A DNA stretch of 64,000 nt from Hanleya hanleyi (lineage: Eukaryota; Mollusca; Polyplacophora; Lepidopleurida; Hanleyidae). The notes beneath the pieces were generated by a model, which was given only the letters and a program-made list of their open reading frames with translations, had not been told where the DNA came from and searched no databases. Location: NCBI GenBank assembly GCA_036873755.1, contig JAVTVY010019563.1, positions 1 to 64,000 on the forward strand. The letters run 5' to 3'. Numbering within the stretch: position 1 is the stretch's first letter; the number at the start of each line of letters is the position of its first letter. A program made the position numbers and the translations under genes. Below are positions 57,718 to 64,000 of the stretch, one piece after another.

Positions 57718-58157
57718 TACAAGTGTCTGGTTCGTCATTCAAATTCAGCCGTCGTCCATTAAAGAATATCCGCGTCTATCATCCAAAGACCTACTCCATA
57801 TTCCGTATAACAGCATTAGCATCAAATTCAAAAAGAAAATCATAGTATACATAAACATAGGCTAGTTTCCTGCAAGAGAGAAGCAGTCACTGGTTTTCAT
57901 GATGCCGGCAAGACATTATGATGTTCCAAAATTATCAAATCAGTATTCTTAATCCATATGATATTTGTTGTAAAGTCGTCATGTAGAGAATGATGTATCC
58001 CAGTCACGCTTTGATTGTGACTGTTCATGTGAGCACCACGAGGATCTTGAAGTACATGGGTTCATACGGCCCCTAGTCTCGGGTTAAGCAGAATCAGACA
58101 CAAGTTACGAAACGAAACGCCACAGATGTTGCACGCTACGCTCGTACTTTGCTATGT
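57718..58157 (-). mobile_element. PLE 3' tail with last RT codons
   Basis: On the minus strand it starts in the final 16 RT codons (IAKYERSVQHLWRFVS, stop). It then runs through CTAGGGGCCG, the CAGTCAC/GTGACTG hairpin (58001-58023) and the common tail to ACTTGTAA. It is a 5'-truncated solo copy, diverged from 26.4 and 38.4 kb. Confidence 0.8.
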
Positions 58158-59250
58158 GGCAGAAGAGGTTGATGGATGAAGATGGTTGACTCCTTTGAAT
58201 ATTATGAAAGTCTGGGTGAGATCAGCTCGGGATAATATAAAATGTAAGGTCGAGAGATTTAGTAGTTTGAATCTTTCTCTGTTAGGTGGATCAGAGAGGT
58301 TTAATATTATTTTGATTTGAACGTTCATTTCAAAGAAAGTTTCCTTTTCAAGTCCAGTGAAAAAGCTAAGAGATTCTAAGAGAACACTAGATTGAGCTGC
58401 GGTAGTCGACTTCATTTTGTGCTTCACTCGGGGTTTCTGTTTTCATGGTGAAGAAATTTGTTCAATAGTGAATTTCAGCAATCAGATTTCTGACCATTCA
58501 CACAAGAGGTGAACGTCGCTTTGAAGTATTGCTTGTTATGTATAGCATTTGCCATTTCGAAATGTGTTGGCATCGTCTGTGAAGAGTGCTGTGAGTGAGT
58601 TGACCAGGTCTGTCGTCACAAAGAAAAGGTGTGCAAGAGAATGGGACCCAAGACACTACCTTCTAGAATTCCGCTGGTGACATTTTCTTAGTCATTTATG
58701 TATTAATATATATACATTAACTGTGATTCTGAAACTTGTAACTTGTTGAAGATAAGTTTGTGCGAGACTGAGTTGAAAGCCTTCTAGAAGTTCAGGAAGA
58801 TAGAATCAAGAACATCGCCTTCGACTAGGACTTGTGTTCTGTACTCGAGGACTGTGAGGAGCAGCGTCATACAGGAACGACCCAAGCAAAATCCATGCTG
58901 GTCATCATCTATGTGCTGAGCTAATTGCTCATTTGTGAGTTTAAAGATCGCTGACGTAAGGTTGATTGGTCTGTGTAGTTTAGCTTTTTGTGTCTTTTTG
59001 CTGTCTATTTATATACGGGGGTTATGCTAGCTCTTTCCAAGTCACCTGCATCCAGGGATTTACAGAAGATAATTGGGAGGGGATAGCTGAAGACGTCCGA
59101 TAATTCTTCGTCTACACGATGGTGACCAAGGGAACTCGATATTTTAAGTTTCGTGTTACATTTAGGTACCTCTACATCCTTCATGATAATCGTTCTTTGA
59201 TCGAGAACCTGGTCAGTTCTAGCTGACAACAGTAGTGCGGTGCCTTCGTC
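58158..59250 (-). pseudogene. Heavily decayed LINE reverse transcriptase
   Basis: Read across frames on the minus strand, the order is intact: AGDLERASITPVYK, HRPINLTSAIFKLTNEQL, DQHGFCLGRSCMTLLLTVLE, DSIFLNF-KAFNSVSHKL, GILEGSVLGPIL, ALFTDDANTF (near 58570) and a C-terminal RERFKLLNLSTLHF. These correspond to RT blocks from before the first catalytic Asp through the DD box to the thumb. Stops and frameshifts are many. It is more diverged than the LINE at 28-30 kb and of another family. Confidence 0.7.
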
Positions 59251-59379
59251 TCTGTTGAAATGGATGCGACGGAGTCGTTCAGAAGATTGGGGCGATATGC
59301 AAGAGGTGGGGGAAATTGACGACGTCACTAAAAACATTCAGACTCAAGAATACGGTGGATTCTCAGACGTAGCCTTAGT

Positions 59380-59455
59380 ATCTCAGCCGCGCTTATATTG
59401 CAGCTGTTCATATGGAGACTATGAAGTATCCACACGGCCCCTAGCACCGGCTTAA
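59380..59455 (-). ncRNA. Conserved hairpin motif, instance E
   Basis: On the minus strand: GCTTAAGCCGGTGCTAGGGG, then GTGTGGA pairing with TCCATAT (59435-59429 with 59416-59410), then GAA and the perfect hairpin CAGCTGC-AATATAAGC-GCGGCTG, then AGATAC. The stem sequence differs from the PLE tail while pairing is kept. Confidence 0.6.
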
Positions 59456-59459
59456 GCGA

Positions 59460-61980
59460 TGATGACAGCTCAACTCAAACAACTCATCTGAAGTTAATGG
59501 ATGAGCATCATGGACGTCTGATGGAGTAAACTCCTTAACATGGGGTAACCTGGTAAATGCAAGAAACCTAGAAAAACTAACCTGTAATGTCCGACGTCGT
59601 ACGGCTTAAATTTTCCACCGAAACAATAAACCTACATATATTTGTCGAGTGACATGTACAGAGGGCGGGCCTCGGGGACTAACAGGATTGACATTTCCTT
59701 GGTGAGTGTGAACTTCTTGGCTAGCATCTCTAGCTTCTTGATGAGGAGGTAGTCAGTGGATTGTTCAGTTCGTTTGTGTCTTTACAAGCCGTTATACTTC
59801 TTCTTCACGGGTCGTGTCGCTTTCTGGTTCATCTAGAGTAGCTTTTCAGTTTTGCCATTCAGCGAATAAACGAAGGAATATGTTTTTCAACTGCCATTGA
59901 TAATATTTTCGCAAAGAAGGTCCATTCTTCTTCGGCTATTTTTTTTTTATTCGTTCACAATGTGGTTTCAATCATCTGCTGAATTGGAGCGATATGCAAG
60001 AGGTTGGAAAAATTTACGACGTCTGTAATCGTTGTGTGGTGTAATCAACACAACACATCAAAACATGTACATACATTAAAACTTATAGAACAAACCGATT
60101 TCTTTCAAATAACCTAAAATACGGTCTTCTTTTACCCGACTAAAACGATCTTCTGTGTTTGTCGAGTTGGGTACAGAGCTGTCAGTGGTGTATGTGTGCT
60201 CGCTAGTGCTATGTGCAATAGGTGCAACTGTTCCATCGCTTTCATTTTCATTTGCAAATTTACAGGCGCCTCGTTTCGTCAGGATGGGCATTTAATCATA
60301 CGTGTGGAAGTAAGAAACGGGCGGAGTGGCCAAAATTGTTATACTATGGCAACCCTCCTGATGAGAAGCCCCGTTTTCTCCAGCTTCACGGCCGTGACAC
60401 CGTTTGGGATGTGATCGGGCTGGAGTTGCCTTTCCTTAAAGTCTGCCACTGACCTTGCTCGTAGAAGTTTGGCCTTTCGGAGTATTTGGCTTTGGTTTCA
60501 GTGTTTCATCATAAGTCTAATATGGCCTTAGTGACTTTGTGATAGAGATTTCTGTTAAGTCAGTCTGTTTTTGGATTATATTATTTTTATTAAGGCCTCC
60601 ATGAATGGGAGTCCCTGTACAATCATTTATCCGTTTTCTCTATCCCTATACTCTGTTGTATTCTGTGAGCTATGGGTTCCCGATTAGACGGAGTTAGCGT
60701 TCAGACGTATTGTCAATTTAGTCTCTGCGATTTTGTCTAATTTTGAGGTTTATCGTTAAAATTGTTCCAGATTTCTTGTGCGAGTCAGTGAAAGTTGTTG
60801 GCATCTGTGCAAGGTGAAATTTTGAGTTGATTTGTCAGATTTTCGATGTTTGGGGCAATTCAGCAATGGCTTACCCATAGAATATGGAAAAGGAGGGAAA
60901 AGGGAAAGATAATAGTTCCATTTCCGGAAAAGATAATATATGAACTTCACCCCAGATGCTGATGAGATTGCTGAGCTCAATAGAGAATGAGCTAATGAGC
61001 TACACATGGAAGATAAAAAGGGTGGTCATGGGGAAAGGGTGGTCATGGGGAAAGGGTGGTCATGGGGAAGACATTACTTCCATTCCCAAGACAAAAGCGT
61101 GTTTGCTAAACCCATGGAGAAAACTTGTGATAATGCGCGACCCAGCAAGATTTCTTCAAATCAGAGGTCAAAAGACAAATGTAGACAGAAGAGAGAACAA
61201 GAAATTTACAGCGATAAAGATACAGACATAAAACAGTTGCGAGATCAGGAAATGGATCAGTAAAGCCAGAGGAGAAAATTAAACGTACATAATGGCTAAG
61301 TGGACACCATATTTCTTAGTCTGTGCTGTCTTGTGTGTTATTCCTTTATATAGACTACAAATGGCTTAGTCCCCAACCCTCCTCCAATGGAACTGTAGAG
61401 TAATTTAGCCAAATTTAAATGAGCTTCAGTTGTTAGCTTAGGATGAAGCCACAGTTCTCTGTTTGAATGGGATTTTCCTCAAAGAGGCAGATAAAAATAA
61501 ACTTTAATAATGGCATATATACCTTATTATTTCTACGCTTTAGAAGAGCAAGGAAGAGTTGCAGTCGACTCTTCAATACTTACTTACTTATTAAAATGAG
61601 TGTTTTACATAGTCATGTCGATTTAAAGTCGGATTTACAAGCTGTAGCCGTTCATGTTACATTGAATTCCGTTTTTCAAATTATGCAAGGTGTACACACC
61701 TTCTTTTGGTGGTCTCTGTCTTGGTGAACTTCAAAATGTGCATGAGAAAATCCCAAAGGAAAAGTTTTAGCAGACTTTATATCAAACAAGTCTTTGTGTG
61801 TCTTCAATGATGGTTCTAAAACATACTTAAATCTAGACAAAGAAACCGTTTCAACATTGGAAATTTCAACTCGGGGGAAGTTCGTCACGTAAGAATCTTC
61901 AAACCGGGAACATCGTGTGCAATACAGCTTATCGGGGTAGCTTTTCCAGGTTTAACAATGTTCTCTGCATGTAGTCACCT
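59460..61980. other. Intergenic, no gene recognised
   Basis: A GATATGCAAGAGGT...GACGAC sequence occurs at 59293 and again at 59990. Three 17-bp units (GGTGGTCATGGGGAAAG) lie at 61020-61068. The ORFs at 60076-60452 and 61467-61727 show no known motif. Confidence 0.45.
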
Positions 61981-61984
61981 ATTG

Positions 61985-62185
61985 CCTTGCCGGCATCACT
62001 GAAAACTGTTGATCGCTTCTCTCTTGCAGGAAACTAGTTTATGTATACTATGATTGTCTTGTTGAATTTGGTGCTAAAACTGTTATATGGAATATGGAAT
62101 AGGTCTTGGGATTATGGACGCGGATATTCTTTAATGGAATACGGTTGAATTATGAATGACGGACCTTACGCTTGTAATTCCTTAC
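61985..62185 (+). mobile_element. PLE 3' tail fragment
   Basis: CCTTGCCGGCATCACTGAAA through GACGGACCTTACGCTTGTAA. 5'-truncated past the hairpin. A LINE begins directly after. Confidence 0.75.
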
Positions 62186-62189
62186 ATGA

Positions 62190-63640
62190 CGAATAGCGCC
62201 AATTCGAGATCTTCCTGTACTTGAAGAATTTACTTGGTCTGTCCATGATGATCTTTGTGGAAGTGATCACATTCTCACCATACTAAAAGCTGTTCTTTCA
62301 AACGATGATCCTCCATCAATATATAATGTTAGGAAAGCCAATTGGCTCAAAGTTAAAACTGTTTGTTTGAAAAAAGAAATACTACAGATAGACTTGATTG
62401 TTCCAGATCCTGATCAACTATTCTCAGATCTGCTGATTGAAATTTCTGACGAAACAATACCCAAATGCTCCTGTGTTGCGCATAAAAAAGCCATGGTTCA
62501 ATGACGACTGTAAAGAGGCTAGTAAACGTAGGTAAAAGCCGAAAGCTGTTTCCGTCGACATCCTACTTCTGGTAATGTGAATGATGTAAGAATTACCAGA
62601 GCTAAAGCCTGCAGAACCATCAAACAGAACAAACATGATTCCCGGAGAAGGTATGTTTCTAAGATCAATACAAAAACACCGATAACAAGTTTGGAATATG
62701 ATCCAGAGAATTAAAGGTAAAAGCTCCATTGTTCATCATCTTAAGGATGGAGATCAGTTGATAAATGACAAATGAAATATTACTAATAAGCTTGGCGAAC
62801 GATTACTAAAAATTCATAGTAAGATAATTATGTACCTAAGTTTCAAAAGTTCAAAGATATGGAAGAAAAGAAGAAACAGAGAAAGTTTCTTCTCCTAATA
62901 ATGAAGATTACAACGACATGTTTTCAACTGAAAGCTAACGATTCCACTGCCGGCCCTGATAATATTGCTGATCAAATTTTAAATCATTTTCCAGAACCTT
63001 CTCTAGAAACCTTATGGTCCATATTTAACAGAGTTTGGCTGACGGGGAATTTCCCAACGTCATTGTATAATGCCATTGTCATACCCGTTCCAAAACAAGG
63101 CCGTGATTATACAGACCCAGCTAACTATCGTCCGATTGCATTGACTAGTTGTGTTTGTAAAACAATGGAACTTATGATTAACGATTAGAGGTACCATTTA
63201 TCATTTAGTTAGATTAGAGTCTTACGGCAACAATGGCTTCACCAAGAATGAGCATGTAGTCTCTATCATTTTTGAGTTAGACAAAGTTCATGATACTACC
63301 TGGAAATATGGGACTTTGAAAGACTTTCTTACTATGGGATTAAAAGGTCGTTTATTCATATTTATATCCAAGTTTTTTTAACAATAGGCGGTTCCAAGTT
63401 CTCGTAGGTACTACTATGTCTGGTCGTTTTTGATCGAGAACAGGGTGTTCCACAGGGCAGCATTTTGTCTACTATTATGTTTTATATCAAGATCAACAGC
63501 TTAGTCGAAGATTTGAATAAATCCATTGATGGTTCACTCTTTGTTGATGATTTCAACATATCGTGTAGTAGGAAAATTATGAATAACATTGAGAGAACGT
63601 TGCAGCTTATCTAAATAAGATCCAGACTTGGTGTTAGAAA
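62190..63640 (+). pseudogene. Jockey/I-type LINE, broken
   Basis: The end of the endonuclease domain is visible (FTWSVHDDLCGSDHILTIL). RT blocks then follow: STAGPDNIADQILNHF, IVIPVPKQGRDYTDPANYRP and IALTSCVCKTMELMIND. Later, in other frames, come QGVPQGSILS and the catalytic FVDDF (near 63541-63555). The stop at 63186 and several frameshifts disrupt it. The PANYRPIALTS block is typical of jockey- and I-like clades. It ends next to a MITE at 63646. Confidence 0.75.
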
Positions 63641-63645
63641 ATGGC

Positions 63646-64000
63646 TTAACCCTACCTTGCTGGGGGGGGGGGGGAGCAAAATCGTCCCTCCTACCAAATT
63701 TTCTCCGGAACGACAAAATATGGAGAGCTAAAACTCCGTGACTTTATAGGTTATCATATTGGGGTCGTTTTGAGCCTATTTGCGTAACCCCCGAGCAAAG
63801 GATCATGGGTAAATTCAAGATGGCGGCCACGTGGGGTGCCAGAAAAGTGATGTTTTCGTCATATTTCTTCAAAATTTCTGCTAAGTGAGCAAAAACTATT
63901 TTATTTGACATTAATTTTTACTAATTTATCATGCAGTTTTTGCGTAGAAATTGCATAAATGAAAAAATCGGAAAATCTGACAAAAAAATCGATAAAAAAT
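63646..64000 (+). mobile_element. piggyBac-type MITE, copy 4 (cut by window end)
   Basis: It starts TTAACCCTACCT and follows the same body as 7142-7729 (AAGATGGCGGCCACGTGGGG, AAAGTGATGTTTTCG). The right end lies outside the window. Confidence 0.8.

Overview
This is animal nuclear DNA, most likely from a marine invertebrate. I saw no bacterial operons, and the coding sequence I recognise belongs to metazoan mobile elements: Polinton/Maverick (adintovirus-like) DNA, Penelope-like elements (PLEs) with GIY-YIG endonuclease, non-LTR retrotransposons, TTAA-flanked MITEs and a tRNA-derived SINE with a tail of the kind reported from molluscs. A lophotrochozoan host is a reasonable guess but is not proven. 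I found no host gene and no rRNA or functional tRNA gene. Almost every coding region is broken.

Layout. 1-4.9 kb: one end of a Polinton, with a tandemly duplicated zinc-finger gene, then a long end region built of tandem repeats rich in CCAAT, CRE (TGACGTCA) and NRF-1-like (GCGCATGCGC) sites. 5-11.3 kb: PLE reverse transcriptase and GIY-YIG scraps, two copies of a piggyBac-type MITE, a foldback element and a SINE. 11.4-19.8 kb: a 63-bp satellite of about 130 units. 20.2-27.5 kb: two PLE copies head to tail on the minus strand. The endonuclease half of one is split by a 4.7-kb element with about 365-bp inverted ends. 27.5-30.3 kb: a Polinton end fragment and a 5'-truncated LINE. 30.3-36.5 kb: MITEs, a composite A-B-B-A repeat and minisatellites. 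36.7-38.8 kb: a second PLE RT copy. 38.8-49.4 kb: a Polinton derivative with both inverted ends. It carries, on the minus strand, adenain-like protease, major capsid, pX-like, penton-like and four further genes, but no polymerase, integrase or ATPase. 49.6-54.2 kb: another MITE copy, a repeat and a 49-bp minisatellite. 54.4-59.5 kb: two foldbacks with hammerhead-like cores, a Polinton packaging-ATPase relic, PLE tails and a decayed LINE. 62.2-64 kb: another LINE, then a MITE cut by the window edge.

How the parts relate. The Polinton capsid genes each have their own TATA box, and two share a longer promoter motif. PLE 3' tails have scattered through the window, and one disrupts the capsid gene. 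The PLE tail carries a hairpin that recurs with compensatory base changes at unrelated loci, which makes it the best candidate for an undescribed structured RNA. Many lesions are single-base shifts, so residual sequencing error should be excluded before all are called mutations.
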